Shown: positions 43,138-54,535 of the stretch, in pieces
Layout of the letters: each line of letters opens with the position of its first letter
Numbering within the stretch: the stretch's first letter is position 1
NCBI GenBank assembly: GCA_963580285.1
Contig: OY757010.1
Span: 146,802,675-146,866,674, forward strand
Length of the DNA stretch: 64,000 nt
Direction of reading: 5' to 3'
DNA from: Lucinisca nassula
Taxonomy: Eukaryota; Mollusca; Bivalvia; Lucinida; Lucinidae
Program-made: the position numbers and the translations under genes
The notes under the pieces: model-generated
Databases searched by the model: none
The model's input: the letters and a program-made list of their open reading frames with translations, nothing else
What the model was told of the DNA's origin: nothing

Positions 43138-44322
43138 GGGTCGTGCAATACTGTAAAATTTACATTCAAACCACAATTCTCTCTAAGTATCATCTTAAAC
43201 GTATCCCAGAAACAATGAGCACATATACAGTCCCAATACAGGTGTATCAAGGTTTCAGTGTTCCTTTTACAAAATGTACACTTGTCATTGGACTTGAGTT
43301 TCATTTTAAAAAGGCGATGATTTGTCCCTAGTGTCCTATGGTTAATTCTAGTTTGAAACCACCTAATAGCAGTGTCATTAGAAAGTCTAAATGGCATATT
43401 GAAAAACCCTTTCCATACCAAATCCATATTTATACCTAATTCCATTTGTCATTTAGTTAAAGATGTTGGGATACAATTATTTGCTACAAATGTATTATAC
43501 ATATGTCGACATCCTTTTTTATCTTTTATTATTAAGCTACAGTATATAGAGCGGATAGGTCCATTAATGAGTCTGTCACTTCCGGTATCTGTAAAACTAT
43601 CTGAAACGAAGTTCCTTACACTTTTAATAAAACCTTCATACTGTAGAAAATAAGTTTGCAGCGAAAATTTTCTACAAAATGTTTCGAAAGCAAGAGGCTG
43701 ACAATTTGGATCCAATACATCATTTATAAAAGTAATACCCTTATTTTCCCAGTCCCTATAATATACCGTCGCGCCTCCGACCTTTATATTTACATTAAAC
43801 CACCAAGGAGTGGATAAAATTTCGATCGTATTGCTAGGTTTTACTATTTCTGTTAAGGATTTAAAACAATTCAAAACATCGCGCCAAAATCTATTATCAA
43901 TACTATTAAGTCTTCGTTCGTTTATATATGCTCCTCCATATCTGAAGCATGTAGTTATTTCCGGAAACATATTTATCACCGTCTCCAAATATTTATTTGA
44001 CTTCGTCTGTATTCTTCGCATCTATGTCAACTTCATGGATCGAATAAATTTTTCTACATTCACCATTTTTAGTCCACCATTTTCATAGTTTTGCTCAACC
44101 ACTACAAGTTTTATTTTATCCGGTCCATTATTCCAAAGATAGTTATAACATAAAGATTGTATTTCTTTGATAGTTTTGTTTGACGGAGTTGGAAGAGCTG
44201 AAATAAGATGGTTTATTTTAGGTAAAGCAAGTCTTTTATAACAGTTATTTTTCCTAGGGGGTTAAGATCCGTTTTGACCAACTCTGAAATAATTTTTCCA
44301 TTTCCCCAATTCTCTACGGAAT
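43138..44322 (-). pseudogene. L1/Tx1-like LINE ORF2, C-terminal remnant
   Basis: Read from 44322 downward: a segment with LALPKINHLISALP and LWNNGPDKIKLVV, then GGLKMVNVEKFIRSMKLT, a TAG in place of a usual W codon at about 44024, and 190 open codons. The final part carries the RT-associated zinc-binding region (WFQTRINHRTLGTNH, CTFCKRNTETLIHLYWDC). These are features of the region after the RT domain in L1/Tx1-type elements. RT catalytic motifs and the endonuclease are absent, so it is 5'-truncated or cut by the adjoining Tc1 element. The 3' end is lost where the hairpin-ended element begins at 43137. Confidence 0.75.
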
Positions 44323-45248
44323 ATGGTACGTTTGACGCAATATCAACGTAACGTAGCGGTCCAAATGCTTCTACGTGGGACGTCTTAGGCTGTCATCGCC
44401 AGGAACACTTCCAAGTGAGTAAATCGACGATAACTCGCTTGTACCACCGTCTACGTCAAACGGCAACGACAGATGACAGGCCCAGAAGTGGACGTCCACG
44501 CGTCACGACACGTCGACAGGACCGATACATCCGCCTAACCCACCTTGGTAATCGGTTCCGTACAGCCGTCGAGACGTCTCAGGTGACCCCAGGAACGCAA
44601 AACAGTTGAATAAGTGCAGATACTGTCAGGGATTGCCTTCGAGAGTTTGGCTTATGTCCTCGTCGTCCGTACGTTGTTATGCCATTAAGACCACGACCAC
44701 GACAGGTTAGAATGGCGTGGCTCACACAACATAGGCCAAACCTGTTTCCCCTTCGTCAGTGGCGTAACGTAATGTTTTCTGACGAGTCCAGGTACTTGTT
44801 GTACAGAGCTGACGGCCGTCAACGTGTGTATAGGCGTGACGGAGAGCGAAATCGTGACAATTGTTTGGTTGAACGCGATCGATTTGGAGGTGGTGGGTTG
44901 ATGGTGTGGGCTGGCATATCTTATGTTCATAGAACGCCCCTGGTATTCCTTGATGGATCTTTTACGGCTCAGCGTTACGTTGACGTCGTTTTTCGACCGG
45001 TAGTTGTTCCATATGCACGACAGCACAACTCGGTATAATTCAGATCTCTCTCCAATAGAACATTTGTGGGACGTCTTGGATAGGCGCGTACTTAACCGCC
45101 CTAGCGGCCAACGCGTCAAGCCTTGCGTCTCGCGCTCATACAGGAGTGGAATGCTCTTCCCCAGGCAGAGACCAATCGTTTAATCCTGTCCATGACCAGG
45201 CGTGTGCGTGCAGGACCCAATGCAAACGGAGGACATACTCGCTATTAA
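44323..45248 (+). pseudogene. Tc1-like transposase pseudogene
   Basis: The frame opens MVRLTQYQRNVAVQMLLRG, with a stop and a frameshift near 44385-44412, then an HTH region (SKSTITRLYHRLRQT, DRPRSGRPRVTTRRQDRYI), another stop near 44608, MAWLTQHRP and MFSDESR (first catalytic D). GGGLMVWAGISY follows. At about 45035 the sequence jumps from RQHNSV to DLSPIEHLWDVLD, deleting the DNARPH segment with the second catalytic D. The normal C terminus (NGGHTRY, stop) is kept. It encodes no active transposase. Confidence 0.88.
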
Positions 45249-45689
45249 CTGCTTATGTTTTGAACTTGTGAAATGACTACCTCTATGACAAAACGGATTT
45301 GTGTTCCAAATATTCTCACTGGAAATTGAACTCTCTATGGTAGTTACATTCAGGAATGATTATATTATTGTGTCATTAAATCGATTTTCTGCAAACATGA
45401 TTATTTCTGAAATACTCACATTTATATTTGGAATTGCGTTTCTTTTTCGGTTCAGTATTCACATTCTCGATAAGGTATAAGAAGCCTCAATTTTTATTGG
45501 ATCTCTTCCTGGTTATCTGCATAATGTTGCATTTAACAGACTGAATACGTAATGTAGCCAAATGAGCATACTGTGGCATTATGTATCATTGTTCATGAAT
45601 ACGTAATTCTGGTTTCAATGATTGTATTTTAACTATCCCGACACTCAAGGGTATTTCATAGGTTTCTGGACAACCCGTACCTTAGTCAA
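45249..45689. other. Tc1 3' flank with probable right TIR, then unassigned
   Basis: GGAATTGCGTTTCTTTTTCG (45431-45450) looks like the right terminal inverted repeat of a Tc1 element. The matching left end is absent, and the sequence left of 44323 is LINE. Confidence 0.5.
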
Positions 45690-45945
45690 CGCGTGTGTTT
45701 TTGGTTAGAAAGTAGAAGTAAAACAAAGATCAGGAATTGATACAATTAACTTACTCCATCCATAAAAGACACCAAAGGGAAAGAAATACAAACATTAAGC
45801 GACCAGACCATAATGGAAACCTAAACAAAGGAAGGCCATATGGACAGTTACTTTCCCACAAAATGGCCATATGGCCATCCAAATTTAAAAGACACAAGTG
45901 ATACACACAGTAAGTAACAAACAACAACATAAATAAATCGCCACC
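45690..45945 (-). repeat. R6 dispersed repeat, inverted copy
   Basis: The reverse complement of the 38505-38735 repeat with moderate divergence. It contains CAAAATGGCCATATGGCCAT. Confidence 0.85.
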
Positions 45946-46070
45946 TCTGTGGTATAGTGGTTATGCTATTCGCTTCATAAACTAGGGATCGTGGGTTCGA
46001 TCCCGGGCTTCTCCAGACTTTCGGACGTTAGCTGTTGGTGGGACGTAAAGCTCAAACACTCAACCATTAA
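45946..46070 (+). mobile_element. SINE1 (tRNA-derived)
   Basis: Box A TGGTATAGTGGTTA and box B GGTTCGATCCC, then GCTTCTCCAGACTTTCGGA and the 3' end GGACGTAAAGCTCAAACACT. It lacks the middle GGTCTTTAAATCGAGGTCCC segment. Confidence 0.85.
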
Positions 46071-46700
46071 CCTGTTTTAGGTCAAGTCGTACCTCAGTCA
46101 GCTGGTACCTTAGTGAACTCGTACCTTTGTCTTTGTGAAATCATGCCTATGTTGTACATTAGTACACTTATATTTAGTGTTGTTCAAATACCCAGTATCG
46201 GATAAGTCATGCGTTACTCAACGTTGTAGCCAATATAGTCGCTCGCTTGGTACGGTTTATAAACAAATTATCCCTCTAAATAATGCACATAAGTATTTTT
46301 CCTAATCGTCTCCGGTTGTGTCTAAGAATTTCAAAATATGAGACTACAGTCAGACCCCGGTATTGGATTTGAATGAAGCAAAGGATTTCGAGCGTGCAGT
46401 TTGTCTACATATGACTTCTCCACCCTGTATACCATTCTACTGCATAATTTGATAAAAGATAAAGTGATTGATTTAATTCAACGGACGTTTCCTCGCGAGG
46501 TATCACTATATTTAGCTTGTAATAATATAATAATAATAGCACACGCATTTTGTTACCTCTGAAGTAAATATAAATCATACTATACGGTCATGTCAAAAAG
46601 TTTGTGATATCGTTACATAACTTTTGGATAATGTCGGATTTGGAACCGAAATATATAGACAAATTGTGGGTATTCCGATGAAAAATTACTTTGCACCTCT
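46071..46700. other. Unassigned
   Basis: A few repeats of GTACCT.AGT (46085-46130). No gene was recognised. Confidence 0.4.
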
Positions 46701-47490
46701 TGTTGCAGATCTGCTTTAGCTTGGTACGAGAGAGATTTCATGCATTCTCTCTCTGATGAAACTCAGGCTGATTTAATTGATGAGTTTAATTCTACCTCTA
46801 GATATCTGGATGATTTACTTTATACTGACAATTTGTATTTTGAGCAAATGGTTGACAAGATGTATCTCCTGGAACTAGAACTGAATAGCCTTTTTTAGAT
46901 TTGGATCTATAATGGTATAATCTCCTCTAAGATATATACGACACACGGGATAATTTTGACTTTAACTATTCAGAACTTATTTATTATTGTAAAGTTCCCG
47001 TTCTCAGACGGGGGTGTCCCTCGTCCTCCTTCATATGGAGTATATATGTCTCACCTTATTCGTTTTGCCAGGGATTCATCTCATGTTTACGATTTTAATG
47101 ATCGGAATAAACTTCCTACTACTAAGCTTCTTAAACAGGGCTATCGGAATCATAAACGTAGGAAAGCATTTTCTAAGTGTTATTGACGGCACTCTGAACT
47201 AGTTGAAAAATACAAAGTTAATTAAAAAACTTCTGCAACAGGGTATATCAGAACCAGATTTTATGGACATTTTGTTCATACATTTCGAAATGTATGAAGA
47301 AATCTGATTTTCAGAGTCAATTCAAAAAGATAATTAAACGCCATAAAAGAATTGGATACAATATAAGTGTTATGCGACAGACAGCATTCCTAGTTTTATC
47401 ATAGTCATGGTTGATGACTATGCTTGCCTCTTTCATTGCACCACCCGGGGTCATGTCTCTGACGCGATGACGACCCCAACTTAAAACCTT
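46701..47490 (+). pseudogene. Decayed reverse transcriptase fragment (YLDD type)
   Basis: Frames in order give DETQADLIDEFNSTSRYLDD (RT motif C, YLDD), YFEQMVDKMYLLELELN, PSYGVYMSHLIRFARDSSHV, TKLLKQGYRNHKRRKAFSK and LLQQGISEPDF, with several frameshifts and stops. The order is that of the C-terminal half of a retroelement RT family found in marine invertebrates. Penelope-like affinity is possible but not shown: no GIY-YIG domain was seen. Confidence 0.65.
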
Positions 47491-48020
47491 AAATGTTTTA
47501 TTTTATTCGTTGTTGGTATCTGATGATCTATTTTTGAAAGTTGATACTTGTATCAAGTTTCTATCTTCAAAGCAATTCTATTTTCGGTACTGGACCAAAC
47601 CTCTGCGCTTCCGCTTCTTCGAACATATACCTAATATAAATAACCCTTAAGACCCAATATGAGCATGGAACTCTGGAAAAAATCGAAAAAATAGCATGCT
47701 AATTAACTTTTACAAATCAATGGGAACAGAAAGACGAATTTTGAAAAGAAAACATACTCCCGTGACTATTTTCCTACCCGATTTTCAATGATTTTTTTTT
47801 ATATAACTGATTTGAGATTTTACCCTTTCATCGCTGAGTTTCTAAACATGACTCTTCTAGTTTTCAATGTATTCTTATAGAATAGCATTTCTGTCTTGTC
47901 TATTGACATGATGGCAAACAATGCACATGTAGATCCTGGCGAGCCTTATTTGGTTTTACAAGGTTTGAACAGGTACAAGGTATTTCCACCTCGGGATCTG
48001 CACCGGTCTCCAGGGTTAAC
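47491..48020. other. Unassigned
   Basis: No motif was recognised. The small plus-strand open frame at 47896-48108 runs into the tandem repeat. Confidence 0.4.
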
Positions 48021-50832
48021 ATTAAGGCGTAACTATACCACATTTAGTGACACAGAGGCCTTTCTGATATTTAATCTTCATCAGTGTGTCTCAACCCCAA
48101 AGTTCTGAAACCGAAACGGATGATGGACAAGACAAGGCAAACACAACACACACCCCTCCGAGCACACACCGACTGACGTAGCTCATGAGACAGGCCACCT
48201 GGAGGCATCAGGCAAGAGACGCCTACCCTAGGACTTATAGGCGTCCCCTATAGATACATGTCTCACTTGACAAGTCAGTCTTTGTTTTAGAAAAAAAAAT
48301 AGAATTTTATACTGCAAAAATTAAAGATATAATATAGTTATTTAAATCATCACCGACGTATCAAGCTCACCACTAAAGAACTGTTACTGAGCTGATGATA
48401 CCCTCGGGGACGAACGAGTCATCCAACAGTAGAGATACCGACCCAGTGATTGCAATTAAGGTGTACTATCTCAAATTTAGTGACACAGGGACCTTTCTGA
48501 TATTTAATCTTCATCATTGTGTCTCAACCCCAAAGTTCTGAAACCGAAACGGATGATGGAAAAGGTATGGCAAACACATCACACCCCCGCCCCCGAGCAC
48601 TCACCGACTGACGTAGCTCATGAGACAGGCCACCTGGAGGCATCAGGCATGAGATGCCTACCCTAGGACTTATAGGCGTCCCCCACCGAGCCAACATCAG
48701 CAAACATGGCCCACACTCCACCGAAGTCCCGGGCATCAGGAAGAAGATGTCCAAGTTAGCGAGACTTGCAAAATTTAAAATATAACAAAGAGTGGCAACC
48801 AAATCCACTTAGATACATGTCTCACTTGACAAGTCAGTCTTTGTTTTAGAAAAAAAAAATAGAAATTTATACTGCAAAAATTAAAGATATAATATAGTTA
48901 TTTAAATCAGTACTTAAGTACTGACATCATCACCGACGTATCAACTCACCACTAAAGAACTGTTACTGAACTGATGATACCCTCGGGGACGAACGAATCA
49001 TCCACCAGCAGAGATACCGACCAAGTGGTTGCAATTAAGGCGTTACTATACCACATTTAAGGGCACAGGGACCTTTCTGATATTTAATCTTCATCATTGT
49101 GTCTCAACCCCAAAGTTCTGAAACCGAAACGGATGATGGACAAGGTACGGCAAACACAGCACACCCCCACCCCCGAGCACACACCGACTGACGTAGCTCA
49201 TGAGATAGGCCACCTGGAGCCATTGGGCAAGAGACGCCTACCCTAGGACTTATAGGCGTCCCCCACCGAGCCAACATCAGCAAACATGGCCCACATTCCA
49301 CCGAAGTCCCGGGCATCAGGAAGAAGATGTCCAAGTAAGCGAGACTTGCAAAATTTAAAATATAACAAAGAGTGGCAACCAAATCCGCTAAGATACATGT
49401 CTCACTTGACAAGTCAGTCTTTGTTTTAGAAAAAAAAATAGAAATTTATACTGCAAAAATAAAAGAGATAATATAGTTATTTAAATCAGTACTTAAGTAC
49501 TGACATCAACACCGACGTATCAAGCTCACCACTAAAGAACTGTTACTGAGCTGATGATACCCTCGGGGACGAACGAATCATCCACCAGCAGAGATACCGA
49601 CCAAGTGGTTGCAATTAAGGCGTAACTATACCAAATTTAGTGACACAGAGACCTTTCTGATATTTAATCTTCATCCGTGTGTCTCAACCCCAAAGTTCTG
49701 AAACCGAAACCGATGATGGACAAGGTATGGCAAACACAGCATCCCCCACCCCCAACCCCACCCCGAGCACACACCGACTGGCGTAGCTCATGAGACAGGC
49801 CACCTAGAGGCATCAGGCAAAAGACGCCTACCCTAGGACTTACAGGCGTCCCCCACCGAGCCAACATCAGAAAACATGACCCACACTCCACGGAAGTCCA
49901 GGGCATCAGGAAGGAGATGTCCAAAGTAGCGAGACTTGCAAAATTTATAATATAACAATGAGTGGCAACCAAATCCGCTAAGATACATGTCTCTCTTGAC
50001 AAGTCAGTCTTTGTTTTAGAAAAAAAAATAGAAATTTATACTGCAAAAATAAAAGAGATAATATAGTTATTTAAATCAGTACTTAAGTACTGACATCAAC
50101 ACCGACGTATCAAGCTCACCACTAAAGAACTGTTACTGAGCTGATGATACCCTCGGGGACGAACGAATCATCCACCAGCAGAGATACCGACCAAGTGGTT
50201 GCAATTAAGGCGTAACTATACCAAATTTAGTGACACAGAGACCTTTCTGATATTTAATCTTCATCCGTGTGTCTCAACCCCAAAGTTCTGAAACCGAAAC
50301 CGATGATGGACAAGGTATGGCAAACACAGCATCCCCCACCCCCAACCCCACCCCGAGCACACACCGACTGGCGTAGCTCATGAGACAGGCCACCTAGAGG
50401 CATCAGGCAAAAGACGCCTACCCTAGGACTTACAGGCGTCCCCCACCGAGCCAACATCAGAAAACATGACCCACACTCCACGGAAGTCCAGGGCATCAGG
50501 AAGGAGATGTCCAAAGTAGCGAGACTTGCAAAATTTATAATATAACAATGAGTGGCAACCAAATCCGCTAAGATACATGTCTCTCTTGACAAGTCAGTCT
50601 TTGTTTTAGAAAAGAAAATAGAATTTTATGCTGCAAAAATTAAAGATATAATATAGTTATTTAAATCAGTACTTAAGTACTGACATCAACATCGACGTAT
50701 CAACTCACCACTAAGGAAGGAACTGATACTGAGCTGATGATACCCTCGGGGACAAACGAATCATCCGACAGCAGAGATACCGACCCAGTGGTTGCAATTA
50801 AGGCGTAACTATATCAAATTTAGTGACACAGA
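48021..50832. repeat. Long tandem repeat, about 580-590-bp unit, five copies
   Basis: CTGATATTTAATCTTCATC marks units at 48064, 48498, 49078, 49658 and 50248. The first unit lacks about 145 bp. Each has GATACCCTCGGGGACGAACG, a 16-bp palindrome CAGTACTTAAGTACTG (from unit 2 on) and a minus-strand frame of 94-112 codons. 49405-50023 and 49995-50613 are identical. Confidence 0.95.
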
Positions 50833-50914
50833 AGTGACTAAACAACCCTTTACTGACCGACATCGAACACAGTAATTCACCCGCTTTCAAGAGATCTAAT
50901 TACAAAATATATAT

Positions 50915-51215
50915 CCTCCCCCGCCCATAGGGGCTTGTAGAAATATATGGGCTGCATGATGCTTCCACGCAGAGCTGAATCCGGCCCGCACACTAGTACT
51001 GGTAAACCGCTTAGAGGATCTAAGCCTGTCCAGGAACCGCGGTGCAAGGCGGACCGTCCATGCTAATAAACCCTATTGGTTGCATTGGGCGACAGGGCTT
51101 GAGATGTCATTTCATCTCAATGTCGGGTAAAAGTCCCACAAAATTGGAAGCAACGTCTCCAAAATGACCTTTACAGTGTTGACGGGGACGTTAAACCTCA
51201 AATCAAACAAACAAA
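50915..51215 (+). mobile_element. SINE3, complete, plus orientation
   Basis: Starts CCTCCCCCGCCCATAGGGG and ends GACGTTAAACCTCAAATCAA with a (CAAA)n tail. Flanked by ACAAAATATATAT (50902-50914) and ACAAAATATGTAT (51216-51228), one mismatch. Confidence 0.9.
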
Positions 51216-51399
51216 ACAAAATATGTATTGTCACGTTTATTTTATAAGCTGTCAGTTTTAAAGCGAGTTCCATACTTTAAGCTAATAGTGAAGACAAGGA
51301 TCAGGCGCTACATTCTGTGGCCTCTAATAAGTCTTAATTGTTTCCGAATGTCCCAGTATTTGAACAACAGCTACTGGCATTTATGTTTTTTTTTCGTAA

Positions 51400-51665
51400 A
51401 CGCTATTTATGTCTTTTCGGCGACGTTGCTTCCAATTGTGTGGGACTTTTACGCGACACAGAGATCAAGCCCTGCCAGCCAATGAAACCAAAATGCTTCT
51501 ATGCACTGGTCGGTCTGACTCACACCGCTGGCTGGACAGGCTTTTACCTTCTAAGCACTTTACCAGTACTCATGTGTGGTCAGTTTCAGCTCTGCGTGGA
51601 AGCATCATGCAGCCCATTTTATTTCTCCAAGCCTCGATGGAGGCATTTATTGGTAAATATCTTTA
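51400..51665 (-). repeat. SINE3, degenerate
   Basis: It shares GCGACGTTGCTTCCAATTG and CTCTGCGTGGAAGCATCATG; the 3' end is missing. An H1-like arm (GATCAGGCGCTACATTCTG) lies just upstream at 51299. Confidence 0.8.
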
Positions 51666-51855
51666 GGACCCGTATGTTTCATTACCGTACCTCGTTTGAG
51701 TAAATTTGTTTCCAGATGCCTACGGATGAAGTTCGCTATACGCGGCGTCTGATCAGGGTTATAATATCGAAATTAATTGGTTTAACAATGACGCGTTTTT
51801 CATCAAGTTATTCTCGCTTTTGTGTACCCACTCTCGAACTGAGGAACATGACTCC

Positions 51856-51934
51856 CAGCGGCCACACAACGTATGGGCAACGTCGTATCAACGCGACATT
51901 GACGCCACGTTGCTTAAACGTCATATGCCCGCTG
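51856..51934. mobile_element. Short MITE (79 bp)
   Basis: Inverted ends CAGCGGCCACACAACG and the complement of CGTCATATGCCCGCTG. The interior is built from ACGTYGNN steps, as in 62043-62180. Confidence 0.65.
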
Positions 51935-52149
51935 TGAGCACTTGTTTTTAAGACTATAGCAGATGGGAAATCTCACAGAATGTAGCAGACAAGTTTATCT
52001 TTCTGTCTTCCTTTTTCGTCGAATTAGATACAACTCCTTTTCAACCTTCCGGGACCTTGTCAACAAAATGTCTAGGGAACTGCTTTATCTACTGCTAACA
52101 TTGTGATCATACCTCACAAATCAACTTTCCTCAGTACTTCCAGTACTTT
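51935..52149. other. Unassigned
   Basis: No feature was recognised. Confidence 0.4.
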
Positions 52150-52341
52150 GATTCATCATGCTAACAACTTCGTGAAATGAACACCGCTGTAAACCCCACT
52201 TTTTACAGAGAAAATTGTAGTTTACAGGGGTATACATCATTTCGCCTTTTTCTGCTCCAAGACATAGGTTGTGGGTACTTGTTAGATCCGCCTCAATTGG
52301 GCGGTTCTGATGAGCACCCACAAATTTTGTTTGGAGCATGA
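52150..52341. repeat. H2 double-hairpin element
   Basis: First hairpin: TGTAAACCCCACTTTTTACA with TTGTAGTTTACAGGGG (52190-52232). Second: GACATAGGTTGTGGGTACTT around CGCCTCAATTGGGCGG. Confidence 0.85.
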
Positions 52342-52404
52342 TTGAGAAAAATGTCACAAATTTTCATCGGAAAAGAAGCCATACAGGTGATATAAAAGAA
52401 AGCA

Positions 52405-52830
52405 CTTTCTTGCACACCAGACAAGGAAATCGGTGATTTTACCCTGGGATAGAAATTTATGTTCTGACCCTGGTTTTCCATCCAAAAATCGAATATAATC
52501 GCGTGTTTGAGAAATGCACTGGTGTGCGCCGTCGTTAAGGTTGACGTCATAGCACGTTACGTGACGTCACTAAACATTCTTGAAGTGCCATCACAATATG
52601 GCAGACATCGGTAACCGACGTGACAGCAGCATTAAAAATCCGCGTTAAGAAATGGAAGGTATGCAAGAAAAAGAATCCAATACGGGTGTGAGGGGTGGAT
52701 AGAAAACTCTGTCCCTCGGGATCATTGTCCGGCATCACTCGGCAAGGCTCGTGATGCCGGACAGTGACCCTCGGGACGGATTTTTCCATCCACCCCTCAC
52801 GCCCATATAAGATTCTTGTAATGTCACACG
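52405..52830 (+). repeat. Dispersed foldback element, uninterrupted copy
   Basis: It is homologous to 19672-19970 plus 21721-21840. Its right part (52685-52804) is a near-perfect palindrome of about 120 bp: GTGAGGGGTGGATAGAAAA, CTGTCCCTCGGGATCA and GTCCGGCATCAC, mirrored by GTGATGCCGGAC, CCCTCGGGACGG and TTTTCCATCCACCCCTCAC. Confidence 0.85.
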
Positions 52831-52933
52831 GGTGTGTTATCGTAATGGGGTTGACTCTTCGTGGTCTACCTGGCGGGTTTCTCTCTCTCTCTCCTGCTTA
52901 CTATGTATGGAACAAGCTACGAGCACCCATCTT

Positions 52934-53178
52934 TAACCCTTTTGGTACCAAATTGAATCTTCCTCCTTATTATACCTGGAGTCCATTTCAAAATTTAGGG
53001 GTGTCAGGTTGTTTTCTTTTTCTTCAAAATTTATTTGGAAAATGGCTTAACTTTTCGCAAAAAGAGTAGGCCCTGATCAGACGCCGCGTTCTAGACGCCG
53101 CGTTCTGCGGCATCTGATCTGGGCCTGCACTGTTTGCCCCGGTACCCGTTTTTGGGTTTCCGGTACAAAATGGTTTAA
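52934..53178. mobile_element. MITE with GGTACC-type TIRs, contains an H1 hairpin
   Basis: It is the second copy of 22970-23205. The H1 hairpin at 53056-53138 has a duplicated left arm (GACGCCGCGTTCTAGACGCC). Confidence 0.8.
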
Positions 53179-53478
53179 TTCATCACTGTTATTTAGTTTG
53201 CTTTGTATTTCAGTTTGTTCTAATTTGTACGCTGTTCTCTGATGGTCAACTGACTGAGCTAGTAACCTTCAGGTGGACCAACTATTTTGTGTGTTGTAAA
53301 TATCACATTTTGGAACCTAGAGTGAAAGTTGGGCCGATAGAATTGATTAAACTCCCCAACTGTTCTCGCTACTAACCGTCTTAAGGAGTTGTTCTAATGC
53401 TGATTATTTTTAATGTAGCTTTGTCGGATTTTCCAACGGGGCTTTTCATGTCGTATGTATTATAATTAGGCCTAAAAT
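53179..53478. other. Unassigned
   Basis: No feature was recognised. Confidence 0.4.
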
Positions 53479-53812
53479 AGCTGTTTCCGCTAACATGCCG
53501 AAACAAATTAGAGTCGATTAAACTTTTTAATTTTTGTCAGGAAAAACAGCAAAAATCCTAAAAAGGGCTTTATTCCAGCCATATCACCAGTAAAACATTC
53601 AAATAATGAGGTTTAGAGCATCAAGGCAGCAAAAGAACAGAATTTTAAGTATTAGTTTTGCTTTGTTTGCAGTTTTGTGATATTTATCAAAATTGCTAGA
53701 AAATATTAAGGTCGGTAGAAAGAAAACCTTTTTATTTTTTTTCTGGATGTCCATAAAAGCTGCAAGGTCGGCACAAAAAATCATGGTCGGCCGGGTTAGC
53801 GGAAACACAGCT
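53479..53812. mobile_element. MITE with TTTCCGCTAAC TIRs
   Basis: AGCTGTTTCCGCTAACATGCC at the left and the complement of GGTTAGCGGAAACACAGCT at the right. No coding interior. Confidence 0.75.
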
Positions 53813-53963
53813 TTTTTTTTTCCTTATTATTATTATCTATTTATTTATTTTTCATTAATTGTGCCTGTTGCACCTTGATCACCTCTTGTGGGGGAAGAGG
53901 GAGCCGGTCACTGTGCTGTTTGTGATTCGTTTTTTTTGTTTTTTTTTTTCCTCATCGTTAGTT

Positions 53964-54266
53964 TGTTTGTTTGTTTGATTTGAAGTTTAACGTCCCCGTC
54001 AACACTGCATAGGTCATTCTGGAGACGTTGCTTCCAATTTTGTGGGACTTTTACCCGACATTGAGATGAAACAACATCTCATGCCCTGTCGCCCAATGCA
54101 ACCAATATAATTTAAAAGCATGGACGGTTCGACTCGCACCGCTTTGCCTGGGCGGGCTTAGATTCTCTAAGCGGTTTACCAGTACTTGTGTGCGGTCCGT
54201 TTCAGCTCTGCGTGGAAGCATCATGCAGCCAATCTATTTCTTAAAGCCCCGATAGGCGGGGGCCGA
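53964..54266 (-). mobile_element. SINE3, complete, 303 bp
   Basis: Flanked by the perfect 13-bp duplication CTCATCGTTAGTT (53951-53963, 54267-54279). The left end is a (CAAA)n tail on the minus strand. Confidence 0.93.
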
Positions 54267-54359
54267 CTCATCGTTAGTTACTCTTCCTCTTGCTGTTTGG
54301 TAGGCTGTAATCTTTGATTGTGGCTTTTCCTGGGTATCTTTTCTTCTATACATCGTGTC

Positions 54360-54535
54360 AACAAGTCCTTGAAATGAAAACCCGCGTAAACCCCACTTTA
54401 TATACAGAAAACAGGAGTTTATGGGATTATGCATTATTTTTCTTATTTAGGCTCCAGGACATAGGTTGTGGGTACTCGCCTCATTGAGGCGGTTCTAACG
54501 ACCACCCACAACCTATGTATGCAGTATAAATACGA
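54360..54535. repeat. H2 double-hairpin element
   Basis: Companion palindrome CGTAAACCCCACTTTATAT...CAGGAGTTTATGGG, then ACATAGGTTGTGGGTACTCG / ACCACCCACAACCTATGTAT around CCTCATTGAGGCGGTTC. Confidence 0.85.

Noticed and set aside
44685..45119. 144-codon minus-strand open frame
   Set aside because: It is the antisense shadow of the Tc1 transposase pseudogene.
45950..46020. tRNA gene (box A and box B present)
   Set aside because: It is followed by the SINE1 body and occurs again at 56.7 kb with target duplications.
48385..50760. CTGATGATACCCTCGGGGACGAAC-like block in the 590-bp repeat as a hammerhead ribozyme
   Set aside because: CTGATGA and GAAC are present, but helix II would begin with two mismatched pairs, the position after GAA does not fit, and no suitable helix III or cleavage triplet follows.
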